Part shown: piece by piece, positions 49,322 to 59,342 of the stretch
How the letters are laid out: each line of letters starts with the position of its first letter
How positions within the stretch are numbered: the stretch's first letter is position 1
NCBI GenBank assembly: GCA_001314705.1
Contig: LJSU01000021.1
Span: 1-64,000 of the forward strand
Direction of reading: 5' to 3'
DNA from: Rhodobacteraceae bacterium HLUCCO07
GTDB lineage: Bacteria > Pseudomonadota > Alphaproteobacteria > Rhodobacterales > Rhodobacteraceae
Length of the DNA: 64,000 nucleotides
Notes under the pieces: generated by a model
Database searches by the model: none
Told to the model about the DNA's origin: nothing
What the model saw: the letters and a program-made list of their open reading frames with translations, nothing else
Position numbers and translations under genes: made by a program

Positions 49322-50278
49322 ATGTCGCTCTTTATCGTCAACATCCTGGACGGTTTCGTCACAGGGCTGTTGCTTTTCATGCTGTGCAGCGGGCTGACGC
49401 TGATCTTTTCGATGATGGGTGTGCTGAACTTCGCCCATGCGAGCTTCTACATGCTGGGCGCCTATTTTGCCTATCAGATCAGCATGTTCACCGGCTTTTG
49501 GGTGGGGTTGATCGTGGCGCCGATCATTGTGGGTGTGATGGGGGCGCTGATCGAGCGATACGGGCTCAGACGGGTCCACCAGTACGGCCATGTGCCCGAA
49601 CTGATCTTCACATTCGGGCTTGCTCTTCTGATCGAGGAATTCGTGCAGTTCTTCTGGGGACGTCAGCAGGTGCCGTATAATCCGCCAGCGGCGCTGGATT
49701 TCACAGCCTTTGCCATCGCGGGGAACACCTTTCCGGCCTACAAGGTTTTCATGATCTTCATGGCGATCGGCCTGTTCCTTGTCCTGCTTTACATCCTGAC
49801 CAAAACCCGGATCGGCATGACGATCCAGGCGGCGCTGTCCTATCCCGAAACTGTGCAGAATCTCGGTCACAACGTGCCAATGGTGTTCATGGGCGTGTTC
49901 GGCGTCGGCACCGCGATGGCGGGGTTGGCCGGCGTGATCGCCGGGCCGGTGATGGGCACCTTTCCGGGCATGGCCTTCACGTTGGGGGCCATTGTCTTCG
50001 TGTGTATCGTCGTCGGCGGGCTCGGCAGTCTCTGGGGCGCGCTGGTCGCGTCGCTCCTGATCGGGTGGATCCAGACATTCGCGGCAAGCTACAACCTGCG
50101 GATGGAAGACCTGCTGATCTGGCTGGGGTTCGAAAAGCCGATGCTCATTTGGGAAAGCCCGTGGCAGGATCTCTGGACCCTGACGTTGCCGCAGGTTGGA
50201 CCGATCCTGCCATATCTCTTGATGGTCATCGTCCTTGTGCTGCGTCCACAGGGCCTCTTTGGGAAGCGTGAGACATGA
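49322..50278 (+). CDS. LivH-type ABC permease
   Basis: GLTLIFSMMGVLNFAHASFYMLGAY. Confidence 0.93.
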   Translation: MSLFIVNILDGFVTGLLLFMLCSGLTLIFSMMGVLNFAHASFYMLGAYFAYQISMFTGFWVGLIVAPIIVGVMGALIERYGLRRVHQYGHVPELIFTFGLALLIEEFVQFFWGRQQVPYNPPAALDFTAFAIAGNTFPAYKVFMIFMAIGLFLVLLYILTKTRIGMTIQAALSYPETVQNLGHNVPMVFMGVFGVGTAMAGLAGVIAGPVMGTFPGMAFTLGAIVFVCIVVGGLGSLWGALVASLLIGWIQTFAASYNLRMEDLLIWLGFEKPMLIWESPWQDLWTLTLPQVGPILPYLLMVIVLVLRPQGLFGKRET

Positions 50279-51567
50279 GCACACCATCCACCAATCCCCT
50301 CACCGCCGGCACCAGCCGGCTCATCCCGCTCAACCACGCGCTGCCATGGATCATCGCCGCGGTGGTCTTGTTGCTGCTTCCGGTGATCTTTGAATCACGC
50401 GGGGCGCTGACGATCATGAACCAGATGGCGATCACCATCGTCTTTGCACTGGCCTACAACATGCTTCTGGGCCAGGGCGGGATGCTCAGCTTCGGTCATG
50501 CCGTCTACATGGGCCTGGGTGGCTTCTTCTCGATGCATGTCCTGAACTGGATGAGCGATGATCCATGGTTGCCCCTGCCGGTTCTGCCGATCTTCGGCGG
50601 TTTCTTCGGTTTGCTTTTTGCCTTTCTGATCGGGTGGTTCTCCACCCGGCGGGCCGGCACGACCTTCGCGATGATCTCGCTAGGTGTTGGGCAACTGGTC
50701 GCGTCGATGTCGATCATCATCGTGACGTTCTTTGGCGGCGAAGAGGGGATCAGCGGCGATCGCACCGAGATGCTGCCATTCTTCGGTTGGGATTTTGGCC
50801 AGCAACAAGAGGTCTATTACCTGACTTCCGTGTGGCTCTTGATCGCGGCGCTGGGGATGTATCTTTATTCGCGGACTCCGATGGGCCGGTTGGCGAACGC
50901 GGTACGCGACAACGAGGAACGCGCCGAGTTTCTGGGCTATTCCCAACGCAATGTGCGCTGGATCAGTTTTTGTGCGTCGGGGTTCTTTGCCGGGATCGCG
51001 GGTGCGCTGTTCGCGATCAATTTCGAGATCCTGACCGGGGAAAATCTCAACCTGGCCACGTCGGGTCAGATTCTTCTGGTGACCTTCCTGGGCGGTGTGG
51101 GATTCTTTATCGGACCTATCATCGGTGCCATCGTCTTCACGTTGCTGCAAACCGTCCTGAGCCTGCATAGCGAGATATGGGCGCTGTATGTGGGCATCCT
51201 GTTCGTTGCGACAGTGATGTTCTTTCCCTTCGGACTGACCGGGCTTCTGGCACTGCACGTGCTGCCATGGAAACTTGGCAAGATCGGGTACCTTGTCAAA
51301 CCCTATGCAAAGATGGCCATTCCGGGGCTGGTCTTCGTGCTGTCTTCGGCGGCGGTGCTGGAGATCCTGTTTCATGCCCGCCATGCCGGGCGTGGAGATA
51401 ATGAGATGACGATCTACTGGTGGCTCACCTTCGACAGTCATTCGCCGTTGCCGATGATTATCGGCCTCGTTCTGGCCGGTGTCAGCGCCTACGCATTGGT
51501 AAAACTGGTTCCCGGCCTGAAGGCAGCGTGGGACGAGGCGACGAAAATGGGGGAGGCAGGTAAATGA
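50275..51567 (+). CDS. LivM-type ABC permease with C-terminal extension
   Basis: AYNMLLGQGGMLSFGHAVYMGLGG; extra hydrophobic segments at C-terminus. Confidence 0.92.
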   Translation: MSTPSTNPLTAGTSRLIPLNHALPWIIAAVVLLLLPVIFESRGALTIMNQMAITIVFALAYNMLLGQGGMLSFGHAVYMGLGGFFSMHVLNWMSDDPWLPLPVLPIFGGFFGLLFAFLIGWFSTRRAGTTFAMISLGVGQLVASMSIIIVTFFGGEEGISGDRTEMLPFFGWDFGQQQEVYYLTSVWLLIAALGMYLYSRTPMGRLANAVRDNEERAEFLGYSQRNVRWISFCASGFFAGIAGALFAINFEILTGENLNLATSGQILLVTFLGGVGFFIGPIIGAIVFTLLQTVLSLHSEIWALYVGILFVATVMFFPFGLTGLLALHVLPWKLGKIGYLVKPYAKMAIPGLVFVLSSAAVLEILFHARHAGRGDNEMTIYWWLTFDSHSPLPMIIGLVLAGVSAYALVKLVPGLKAAWDEATKMGEAGK

Positions 51568-52325
51568 CGGCAGCCGCGATCGAACTGAGAAACCTCAACA
51601 AGAGCTTTGGCCTTGCCAAGATCATCCAGGACGTGAATCTCGAAATCAAGAAAGGAGAGCGTCACGCGATTATCGGCCCCAACGGTGCCGGCAAATCGAC
51701 GCTTTTCAATCTTATTACCGGCAAATATGCGCCGACAACCGGACAAGTGCTTTTGCATGGTCAGGATGTGAGCGGGAAAAAGCCCTTTGAAATCAATCGT
51801 ATGGGGCTTTCTCGCAGCTTTCAGATCACCAACATCTTTCACAGGATGACGGTGTTCGAGAATGTCCGCTGTGGCCTGTTGTGGTCGATGGGCTACAAGT
51901 ACAGTTTCTGGACCATGGTGAACCGGCAAAAGGAACTGACCCGCCGGACCGACGAAATCCTCGAACAGATCAACCTTACCAAGCGCCGCGATATGCTGGC
52001 CGGTGCGTTGGCCTATGCCGAGCAGCGCGCACTCGAGATCGGGATCACCATCGCGGGCGGGGCCGACATCATCATGCTCGATGAACCCTGCGCCGGGATG
52101 AGCATGTCCGAAACCGACCTGATCGTCGACCTGATCCGCAAGGTGACCGAGAGCAAGACCCTCGTGGTCGTCGAACATGACATGGGCGTGATTTTCGACC
52201 TTGCCGACCGGATCAGCGTGCTGGTCTATGGCGAGATCATCGAGACCGACACGCCAGAGCGCGTGCGCGCCTCGAAGGCCGTGCAGGAAGCCTATCTCGG
52301 AACCACGCTGGAGGAGGCGTCATGA
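51564..52325 (+). CDS. LivG-type ABC ATPase (degenerate signature LAYAEQ)
   Basis: IIGPNGAGKSTLFNLITG Walker A; IIMLDEPCAGM Walker B. Confidence 0.93.
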   Translation: MTAAAIELRNLNKSFGLAKIIQDVNLEIKKGERHAIIGPNGAGKSTLFNLITGKYAPTTGQVLLHGQDVSGKKPFEINRMGLSRSFQITNIFHRMTVFENVRCGLLWSMGYKYSFWTMVNRQKELTRRTDEILEQINLTKRRDMLAGALAYAEQRALEIGITIAGGADIIMLDEPCAGMSMSETDLIVDLIRKVTESKTLVVVEHDMGVIFDLADRISVLVYGEIIETDTPERVRASKAVQEAYLGTTLEEAS

Positions 52326-53032
52326 GCGCGATGCTGGAAGTCACTGATCTGCACGCCTATTACGGCAAGAGCCACATCCTCCAGGGCGTCGATTTCAAGG
52401 TCCAGGAAGGTGAGATCGTGGCTCTTCTGGGCCGCAACGGCGTTGGTCGTTCGACCACCTGCAAGGCGGTCATGGGCGAGGTGCCGCCGCGCGGCTCGGT
52501 CAAGTTTCGCGGGCAGGAGCTCGCCGGCAAGCCATCCTACGAGATCGCCAAGGCAGGCATCGGCTATGTGCCTGAGAACCGGGACATCTTTCCCGGGCTG
52601 ACCACCAAGCAGAACATGATCCTCGGTCTCAAGCCCGGACAGAAGGACGGGCAAGGGCGCTGGTCGATGGACATGATGTTCGATGCCTTTCCCAACCTGC
52701 GCCAGCGCGCCGATGTCGATGCCGCGGTGCTTTCGGGTGGGGAAAAGCAGATGCTCACCGTTTGCCGGTCGTTGATGGGCGATCCGGATTTCGTGATGAT
52801 TGACGAACCGACCGAGGGGCTCGCTCCCAAGATCGTCGAACAGGTGGGTGACATGCTCGAAATGATCGCCAGACGGGGCGTGTCGATCCTTCTGGTCGAG
52901 CAGAAACTGACCATCGCGCTACGCATTGCAACCCGCGTGTATGTGATGGGTCACGGACGCATGGTGTTCGAGGGCACGCCCGAAGAGCTCAAGTCGAACG
53001 AGGCGATCCGCAAGGAATGGCTGGAAGTATGA
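52322..53032 (+). CDS. LivF-type ABC ATPase (Walker A K to R: GRNGVGRST)
   Basis: ALLGRNGVGRSTTCKAVMG; LSGGEKQML; FVMIDEPTEGLAP. Confidence 0.93.
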   Translation: MSAMLEVTDLHAYYGKSHILQGVDFKVQEGEIVALLGRNGVGRSTTCKAVMGEVPPRGSVKFRGQELAGKPSYEIAKAGIGYVPENRDIFPGLTTKQNMILGLKPGQKDGQGRWSMDMMFDAFPNLRQRADVDAAVLSGGEKQMLTVCRSLMGDPDFVMIDEPTEGLAPKIVEQVGDMLEMIARRGVSILLVEQKLTIALRIATRVYVMGHGRMVFEGTPEELKSNEAIRKEWLEV

Positions 53033-54231
53033 AAGACTCAACGCCGGGGTTCGATCCCGACCGCCTTGCCCGGATCGACGACTGGATGGCACGCAACCGT
53101 GAAAGCGGGCGCTATACCGGATCGTCCCTGCTCATCTACCGAGACGGGCAAGAGGCATATTTCTGCTGTGATGGGCAGCGGTCGGTCGAGCGGGGGCTGC
53201 CATATGCGCGTGACACCATCGCGCGCATCTACTCGATGACCAAACCGGTGGTCTCGGCGGTGCTGACGATGCTGATTGAACGCGGACTGGTCCGGCTCGA
53301 AGACCGTCTTTCGGACTATATTCCCGCCTTTACCGACTGCCACGCCCTGTTGCCGGGTGCCACCGACGAAGCGCAGGTCGAAAAGGTGCCGTCGCCCACG
53401 TTGGCGCAATGCCTGACCCATACATCGGGTCTCACCTACGGGTTCAACCCCGGCCTGGCGGCGCGGATATATGAACGCGAAAAGGTCGATTTCGGCCCGC
53501 GCATGGGCGTTCTGGCCGACATGTGCGATCATGCGGCGGCGCAGCCGCTGGCCTTCTGGCCCGGCACGAAATGGGAGTATTCCATCGGGATAGACGTGAT
53601 TGGCCGGGTGATCGAGATCGTGACCGGGCAATCGCTCGATCGGGTGCTGCGCGAGATGGTGTTCGATCCGCTGGGCATGGTGGATACCGGGTTCTCGGTG
53701 CCAGCCGAGAAACAGGCGCGGTTTGCCGATTGCTATACAAAGACGCCCGACGATCCGCTGGCCTTGCTCGACCCGGCCACAAAAAGCGCCTTTGCCGAAG
53801 AGCGGGTGACCATGTTCTCGGGTGGGGGCGGGCTGGTTTCGACCCTCGACGATTACATGCGCTTCGGCGAGATGCTGCGGCGTGGTGGTGAACTTGACGG
53901 GGCGCGGCTCCTGGGTCCGCGAACGGTCGCATTCATGCGGCGGAATTTCCTGTCCGGCGATATCGCCTCGATGGGGGCGGAGAGTTTTATGGAAATGCCC
54001 ATGGCCGGGATGGGATTCGGCATTGGCGGCGGGGTGCTGCTCGATCCGGCGTTGGCGCGCATGCCAGGCTCGGTGGGCGATTTCGGATGGGGTGGCATGG
54101 CCTCGACCTATTTCTGGACTGATCCGGTCGAGCAATTGAGCGTGGTTTACTTCACCCAGTTGGTGCCGTCCTCGTCCTATCCCAGCCGGGTCGAACTCAA
54201 GGCGCTGGTGCAGGCGGCTTTGACCGGCTGA
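53029..54231 (+). CDS. Class C beta-lactamase-like serine hydrolase
   Basis: SMTKPVVSAVLTMLIERG (SxxK); WEYSIGIDVIGRVIE (YxI/N region). Confidence 0.9.
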   Translation: MKDSTPGFDPDRLARIDDWMARNRESGRYTGSSLLIYRDGQEAYFCCDGQRSVERGLPYARDTIARIYSMTKPVVSAVLTMLIERGLVRLEDRLSDYIPAFTDCHALLPGATDEAQVEKVPSPTLAQCLTHTSGLTYGFNPGLAARIYEREKVDFGPRMGVLADMCDHAAAQPLAFWPGTKWEYSIGIDVIGRVIEIVTGQSLDRVLREMVFDPLGMVDTGFSVPAEKQARFADCYTKTPDDPLALLDPATKSAFAEERVTMFSGGGGLVSTLDDYMRFGEMLRRGGELDGARLLGPRTVAFMRRNFLSGDIASMGAESFMEMPMAGMGFGIGGGVLLDPALARMPGSVGDFGWGGMASTYFWTDPVEQLSVVYFTQLVPSSSYPSRVELKALVQAALTG

Positions 54232-54304
54232 GCCGGGAAGCGCAAGGCGGTTTGCCGCGCATGTTGGGCTTTCGCCCTTGCGGCAAAGCGGCTAGCTTTG
54301 CGCC

Positions 54305-55051
54305 ATGTTTCCGATCCGCGATCACAACCCGTCAAACAGCGTGCCCTATGTTACGTATGCGCTCATCGCGGTGAATATCGTGGTTTTCCTGTCCTATGTC
54401 GGGTTGTTCACCAATCCGCGTGCGCTCAACATGTTCTTTTATGAGTGGGCGATCCTGCCCGCCCGGTTGATGGAGGGGGGTGGTTACGAGACGCTTGTCA
54501 CCTCGATGTTCCTGCATGGCGGTTTCATGCATATCATCGGTAACATGCTGTTTTTATGGATTTTCGGCGACAATCTCGAAGACCTGATGGGGCATGGCAG
54601 GTTTCTGCTCTTTTACCTCGCCTGCGGTGTCGGGGCGGGGTTGGTGCATGTGGCGATGGCGCCCGAGTCCACGGTGCCGACGGTCGGGGCGTCGGGGGCG
54701 ATCGCCGGGGTGATGGGCGGATACCTCTTGCTTTTCCCCAAGGCGCGGATTGATATCCTCTTCATATTCATCATCTTTTTCCGCATCTTCACGATTCCCG
54801 CATGGGTCATGCTGGCGGTCTGGTTCGGGATGCAGTTCTTCGGTGGGCTGGGCGCTGATCCGCAAGCGGGGGGCGTGGCATACTGGGCCCATGCGGGTGG
54901 CTTCGTGATCGGGGGCATCCTGACCATTCCAGTGTTTTTATCCAACGGTGGCAAGGACTTCTGGGAGCAGCATCGGGGGCATCCGCCGCATCCCGAGGCG
55001 AAATACGCCCGCTCGAACGTACCCCGGGCCGGGCGGAGGAAGCGGAAGTGA
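54305..55051 (+). CDS. Rhomboid family intramembrane serine protease
   Basis: HGGFMHIIGNMLFLWIFGDNLE; GASGAIAGVMGGY; AHAGGFVIG. Confidence 0.94.
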   Translation: MFPIRDHNPSNSVPYVTYALIAVNIVVFLSYVGLFTNPRALNMFFYEWAILPARLMEGGGYETLVTSMFLHGGFMHIIGNMLFLWIFGDNLEDLMGHGRFLLFYLACGVGAGLVHVAMAPESTVPTVGASGAIAGVMGGYLLLFPKARIDILFIFIIFFRIFTIPAWVMLAVWFGMQFFGGLGADPQAGGVAYWAHAGGFVIGGILTIPVFLSNGGKDFWEQHRGHPPHPEAKYARSNVPRAGRRKRK

Positions 55052-55053
55052 CC

Positions 55054-55416
55054 ATGCGCCTTACATGCCATTGCGGGGCGATCGAATTGTCCATCGAGCC
55101 GCCCGAGGGGCTGGCCACGGCGCGGCGCTGCGACTGTACGTTCTGCGCCCGGCGTGGCGCGGCCGCGATCTCGGTGCCCGAGGATCGGCTGACGATCATC
55201 AAAGGCGCCGAAAATCTCACGCTATATCAATGGAATACCCGGACGGCCGAGCATTATTTCTGTCGCATCTGCGGTATCTATACCCACCACCGGCGGCGTT
55301 CGAACCCGCGCGAGTTCGGGGTGAACCTGGGCGCGATCGAAGGGGTGAACCCGCGTGACCTTGATCCGATTCCATGGGTGGACGGGGTCAACCACCCCTC
55401 GGACCGCAAGGGCTGA
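55054..55416 (+). CDS. GFA family (Mss4-like) zinc-binding protein
   Basis: MRLTCHCGAIELSI...CDCTFCARRGAAAISVP...YFCRICGIYTHHRRRSNP. Confidence 0.88.
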   Translation: MRLTCHCGAIELSIEPPEGLATARRCDCTFCARRGAAAISVPEDRLTIIKGAENLTLYQWNTRTAEHYFCRICGIYTHHRRRSNPREFGVNLGAIEGVNPRDLDPIPWVDGVNHPSDRKG

Positions 55417-55564
55417 GCCCCGCAACGCGCGGTGCGGTTAACGCGATTTTCCGGCAAGGAACCGGGGGGTGATATGCGTATGACTCCCGGCTGCCATCCG
55501 GCTGCCGGGGCAACGGCGCCGCGCGGGGGCGAAATCCGGTTAACGCACCGTGCGCTTGCCCGCT

Positions 55565-56356
55565 TCAGGCTCCGCGGATCAGCTTGGCAAAGGGGTCGAA
55601 CATCGCCTCGTTGGCACAGATCACCGTGCCGTCTTCGAGGATCTCGCCCGCGGGGTCGACCGGTTGGATGAAACCGCCCGCCTCTTGCACGATCAGGAGG
55701 CCCGCAGCGAGATCCCAGGCATTGAGACCGCGTTCCCAGAACCCGTCATAGCGCCCCGCCGCGACATAGGCCAGATCGAGCGCCGCCGACCCCCAGCGCC
55801 GCACCCCGGCACAAGCCGGCAGAAGCCGCGCGAGATCCTGCAGCGTGTCGGGCAGATCGGCCCGCCCGCCAAAGGGCAGCCCGGTGGCAAAGATGCACTC
55901 GATCATCTTGCGACGTCCCGAGACGCGCAGGCGCTTGTAATCGTCCAGCCAGGCACCCTGGCCCTTCTCGGCAAAGAACATCTCGTTCTTGACCGGATCG
56001 AAGATCACGCCCGCGACCACCTTGCCCTTGTGTTCGAGCGCGACCGAGACCGCCCAATGGGGCAGCCCGTGCAGGAAATTCGTGGTTCCGTCGAGCGGAT
56101 CGACGATCCAGCGCCTGGTGGGGTCTTCGCCATCCTCGCCGCCGCCCTCTTCGGCCAGCCAGCCATAGGTGGGGCGTGCGCTGCGCAACTCTTCCTTGAG
56201 GATCTCCTCGGCGCGCAGATCGGCGCGGCTGACGAAATCGCCGGGACCCTTCACCGACACCTGAAGCTGTTCGACCTCGCCGAAATCCTTGAGCAGGCTG
56301 CGTCCCGCCTTGCGCGCGGCCTTGATCATGATGTTGAGGTTTGCACTGCCCTGCAT
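55565..56356 (-). CDS. Inositol monophosphatase family protein
   Basis: EEGGGEDGEDPTRRWIVDPLDGTTNFLHGLPHWAVSVAL; NAWDLAAGLLIVQEAGG. Confidence 0.94.
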   Translation of the reverse strand: MQGSANLNIMIKAARKAGRSLLKDFGEVEQLQVSVKGPGDFVSRADLRAEEILKEELRSARPTYGWLAEEGGGEDGEDPTRRWIVDPLDGTTNFLHGLPHWAVSVALEHKGKVVAGVIFDPVKNEMFFAEKGQGAWLDDYKRLRVSGRRKMIECIFATGLPFGGRADLPDTLQDLARLLPACAGVRRWGSAALDLAYVAAGRYDGFWERGLNAWDLAAGLLIVQEAGGFIQPVDPAGEILEDGTVICANEAMFDPFAKLIRGA

Positions 56357-56518
56357 GCTTCGGCTCCTTTGGTTCAGGGGCGGCGTATACGCGCGGCGGT
56401 TGGCCTTGCCAAGGGGCAAGCGTGGCGCACAGGCCCTGTTCGCGGGTAAACAGTGCAACTGCGGCTTACGGCGCATAGGTCAGTCGGGACCAGTCATTCA
56501 ATAAAGGAGGTCCACGAC

Positions 56519-57112
56519 ATGAGCAGCCCGAAAATCCTGATCGCATTCTATTCGACCTATGGCACCAATCACCAGGTGGCCGAAGAGGCGGCCCGCGCCG
56601 CCGAAGCTGCCGGTGCCGAGGTGCGCCTGCGCCGCTTTGCCGAAACCGCCCCGCGCGAGGTGGTCGAGGGGCAGGACGCCTGGAAGGCACAGCTTGAAAA
56701 GGTGTCCGACATCCCCGAGATTTCCCATGACGACATGACATGGGCGGATGGCCATTTCTGGTCGGCCCCCACGCGCTATGGCTCGGCGCCAAGCCAGGTG
56801 CGCGCCTTTGTCGACACGCTGGGTGGCCTCTGGATGGAGGGCAAGCTGGCCAACAAGACCTTCACCGCCACCACCAGTGCCCAGAACACCCATGGCGGGC
56901 AGGAGGCAACGCTTCTTGGCCTTTACACATCGGTGCTGCATTGGGGCGCGCTGATCGTCGCGCCGGGCTATACCGATCCGATCCTGTTCGAGAGCGGCGG
57001 CAACCCCTATGGGTTCTCGGTCAACGCGGGCGGGCTTGATGACACGGGCCGCAAGGCAATCGCCCACCAGGCCAAGCGTCTCGTCGAGATGACGGCGAAA
57101 CTGGCCGGGTAA
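56519..57112 (+). CDS. wrbA: NAD(P)H:quinone oxidoreductase, WrbA family
   Basis: ILIAFYSTYGTNHQVAEEAARAAEAAGAEVRLRR...FTATTSAQNTHGGQEATLLG. Confidence 0.93.
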   Translation: MSSPKILIAFYSTYGTNHQVAEEAARAAEAAGAEVRLRRFAETAPREVVEGQDAWKAQLEKVSDIPEISHDDMTWADGHFWSAPTRYGSAPSQVRAFVDTLGGLWMEGKLANKTFTATTSAQNTHGGQEATLLGLYTSVLHWGALIVAPGYTDPILFESGGNPYGFSVNAGGLDDTGRKAIAHQAKRLVEMTAKLAG

Positions 57113-57208
57113 GGCCATTTGCGACAAACCGTGCAGGGGCTGCGATTGCGGCCCCTGTCTGATTGGCAATTCTGTCTTGCGCGGAATCAAGGGCGAAGCC
57201 CGCCGCGC

Positions 57209-57237
57209 ATCGCCGGGCCACCCCCGGGCCCGGCGAT
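57209..57237. repeat. ATCGCCGGG...CCCGGCGAT inverted repeat downstream of wrbA
   Basis: Perfect 9-bp arms in intergenic region. Confidence 0.5.
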
Positions 57238-57356
57238 TGATAGAAGTCGCGCAAGACACTTAAGTCGAAAATGTGTGGCTGGCATAAAGGGCCTTGCTGA
57301 AATCTTGGATCGCCGTGCCGTGGCCCGTTGATGCGCGGCTCGGCCCCCGCGGCGCG

Positions 57357-58262
57357 CTATCGCCGTTGCATCCGCACCGGGATCTCGCGCCCGAGTTTCA
57401 GGAAATGCGCCATGTAGGGCAGGTCGGCCTCGTCCGAGCGGATCGCGGCATAGAGCCGCTTGGTGAGGCCCTTCTCGGTGATCGGGCGCGTTATGTAGTC
57501 GGTCGAGGTGCGGATCTCGCGCAGCACCCAGTCGGGCAGCACCGACACCCCGCGCCCCGAGGCCACCAGCATCAGGATCACCGCCGTCAATTCGACCTGC
57601 CGCACGCCGCGCGGTTCGACCCGGGCCGGGGTGAGCAATTCGGAAAACACGTCGAGCCGCCCGCGTTCCACCGGGTAGGTGATCAGCATCTCGTCACGGA
57701 AATCCGCGGCCTCGACAAAGGGTTTCGCGGCCAGCGGATGATTGGCGGCGGCGACGAAAACGGGCTCGTAATCGAAGAGCGGGCGGAACTCGACGCCTTC
57801 GATCGCCTCGGGGTCGGACGAGATCACCACGTCCACATCCTCGCGCCTCAGCGCCGGCAGCGCGTCGAAGGCAAGGCCGGGGCGGATATCGACATCGACC
57901 TCGCCCCAGGTCTTGCGGAACGCTTCGAGCACCGGGAACAGCCATTCGAAACAGGCATGGCATTCGATGGCGATATGCAGCCGCCCGGCGCTGCCGATGC
58001 GCAGCCCCTCGAACTCGGACTGCAGCGCCTCGATCTCGGGCAGCACCTTTTCGGCGGCACGCAGCAGGCGCTGACCGGCGGCCGAGAGGCGCAAGGGTTT
58101 CGACCGGCGCACGAAAAGCGCGACCCCGGCTTGGTCCTCGATCCCCTTGATCTGGTGGGAGAGCGCGGATTGGGTGATGTTGAGCAGGTCGGCGGCGCGG
58201 GCGAGGCCCCCGGCCTGGTGGATGGCGCGAATGGTGCGCAGGTGGCGAAACTCGATATGCAT
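57357..58262 (-). CDS. metR: LysR family regulator, MetR-like
   Basis: MHIEFRHLRTIRAIHQAGGLARAADLLNITQSALSHQIKGIED; divergent from metF. Confidence 0.88.
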   Translation of the reverse strand: MHIEFRHLRTIRAIHQAGGLARAADLLNITQSALSHQIKGIEDQAGVALFVRRSKPLRLSAAGQRLLRAAEKVLPEIEALQSEFEGLRIGSAGRLHIAIECHACFEWLFPVLEAFRKTWGEVDVDIRPGLAFDALPALRREDVDVVISSDPEAIEGVEFRPLFDYEPVFVAAANHPLAAKPFVEAADFRDEMLITYPVERGRLDVFSELLTPARVEPRGVRQVELTAVILMLVASGRGVSVLPDWVLREIRTSTDYITRPITEKGLTKRLYAAIRSDEADLPYMAHFLKLGREIPVRMQRR

Positions 58263-58344
58263 GGGCGACCCCGTTTGCTGTTGCGGGGGATGTGCCATGA
58301 TGGGGGCGGAATGTGAAGGCCCCTCATGTTCATCGTGAAATTAA

Positions 58345-58357
58345 TGAATTTGCTTCA
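58345..58357. promoter_or_regulatory. MetR box
   Basis: TGAATTTGCTTCA = TGAA-N5-TTCA consensus, between metR and metF. Confidence 0.75.
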
Positions 58358-58407
58358 CGTCGCGCGGGGGATCAAAACAGGCGGAACAAAAGGAAGCGAG
58401 TCGCATC

Positions 58408-59271
58408 ATGGCCCCGAAAGTTTCATTCGAATTCTTCCCGCCGCAGAACCTCGAAGGGTCGTTCCGGCTCTGGGACACGATCCATGCGCTGGCGCCGCTC
58501 GACCCGCGGTTCGTCTCGGTGACCTATGGCGCGGGCGGCACGACGCGTGATCTGACCCGCGACGCGGTGCGCACGATCAACAAGGCGACCGGCCTCAACG
58601 TGGCGGCGCACCTGACCTGCGTGGACGCGACCCGCGAGGAAACGTTGGCCATCGCCGATAGCTATGCCGAGGCGGGGGTGAGCGAGATCGTGGCGCTGCG
58701 TGGCGATCCGCCGAAGGGGTCGGGCCGCTTCGTGCCGCACCCGGAGGGCTTTGCCCATTCGGTCGAGCTGATCGAGGCGCTGGCGGCGCACGACAAGTTC
58801 ACCATTCGCGTGGGTGCCTACCCGGATGTGCATCCCGAGGCGAAAAACGCAAAGGCCGATATCGACTGGCTCAAGGCCAAGCTCGATGCCGGGGCGGACG
58901 AGGCGATCACGCAGTTCTTCTTCGAATCCGAAAGCTTCCTGCGGTTCCGCGACGAATGCGCCAAGGCCGGGATCGACAAGGCCATTGTGCCGGGTATCGT
59001 GCCGATCGAGAACTGGAAGGGCGTGCGCAATTTCGCCTTGCGCTGCGGCGCATCGGTGCCGGCCTGGCTCGACGATGCCTTTGCCAAGGCCATGCGCGAC
59101 GGGCGCGAGGATCTGCTGGCCACGGCGCTTTGCACGGAGCTGTGTTCAGAGCTGATCGACGAGGGCGTGGATGCCTTGCATTTCTACACGATGAACCGCC
59201 CCGAACTCACCCGCGACGTGTGTCACGCGCTGGGGGTGGTGCCGCGGGTGCAGCTTGAGAACGTGGCGTAA
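58408..59271 (+). CDS. metF: Methylenetetrahydrofolate reductase
   Basis: VSFEFFPPQNLEGSFRLWDTIHALAPLDPRFVSVTYGAGGTTRD; ITQFFFESESFLRFRDEC. Confidence 0.96.
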   Translation: MAPKVSFEFFPPQNLEGSFRLWDTIHALAPLDPRFVSVTYGAGGTTRDLTRDAVRTINKATGLNVAAHLTCVDATREETLAIADSYAEAGVSEIVALRGDPPKGSGRFVPHPEGFAHSVELIEALAAHDKFTIRVGAYPDVHPEAKNAKADIDWLKAKLDAGADEAITQFFFESESFLRFRDECAKAGIDKAIVPGIVPIENWKGVRNFALRCGASVPAWLDDAFAKAMRDGREDLLATALCTELCSELIDEGVDALHFYTMNRPELTRDVCHALGVVPRVQLENVA

Positions 59272-59342
59272 CGCGCGACCGGGTCGTCTGGACGCTCCCG
59301 GCCCTCAGTCATAGCATTTGCCCGTTGAACAGGGGACATGCC

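Noticed and set aside
55436-55545. Two GGTTAACGC sites as possible CtrA boxes
   Set aside because: They lack the TTAA-N7-TTAA spacing and lie at a convergent gene junction.
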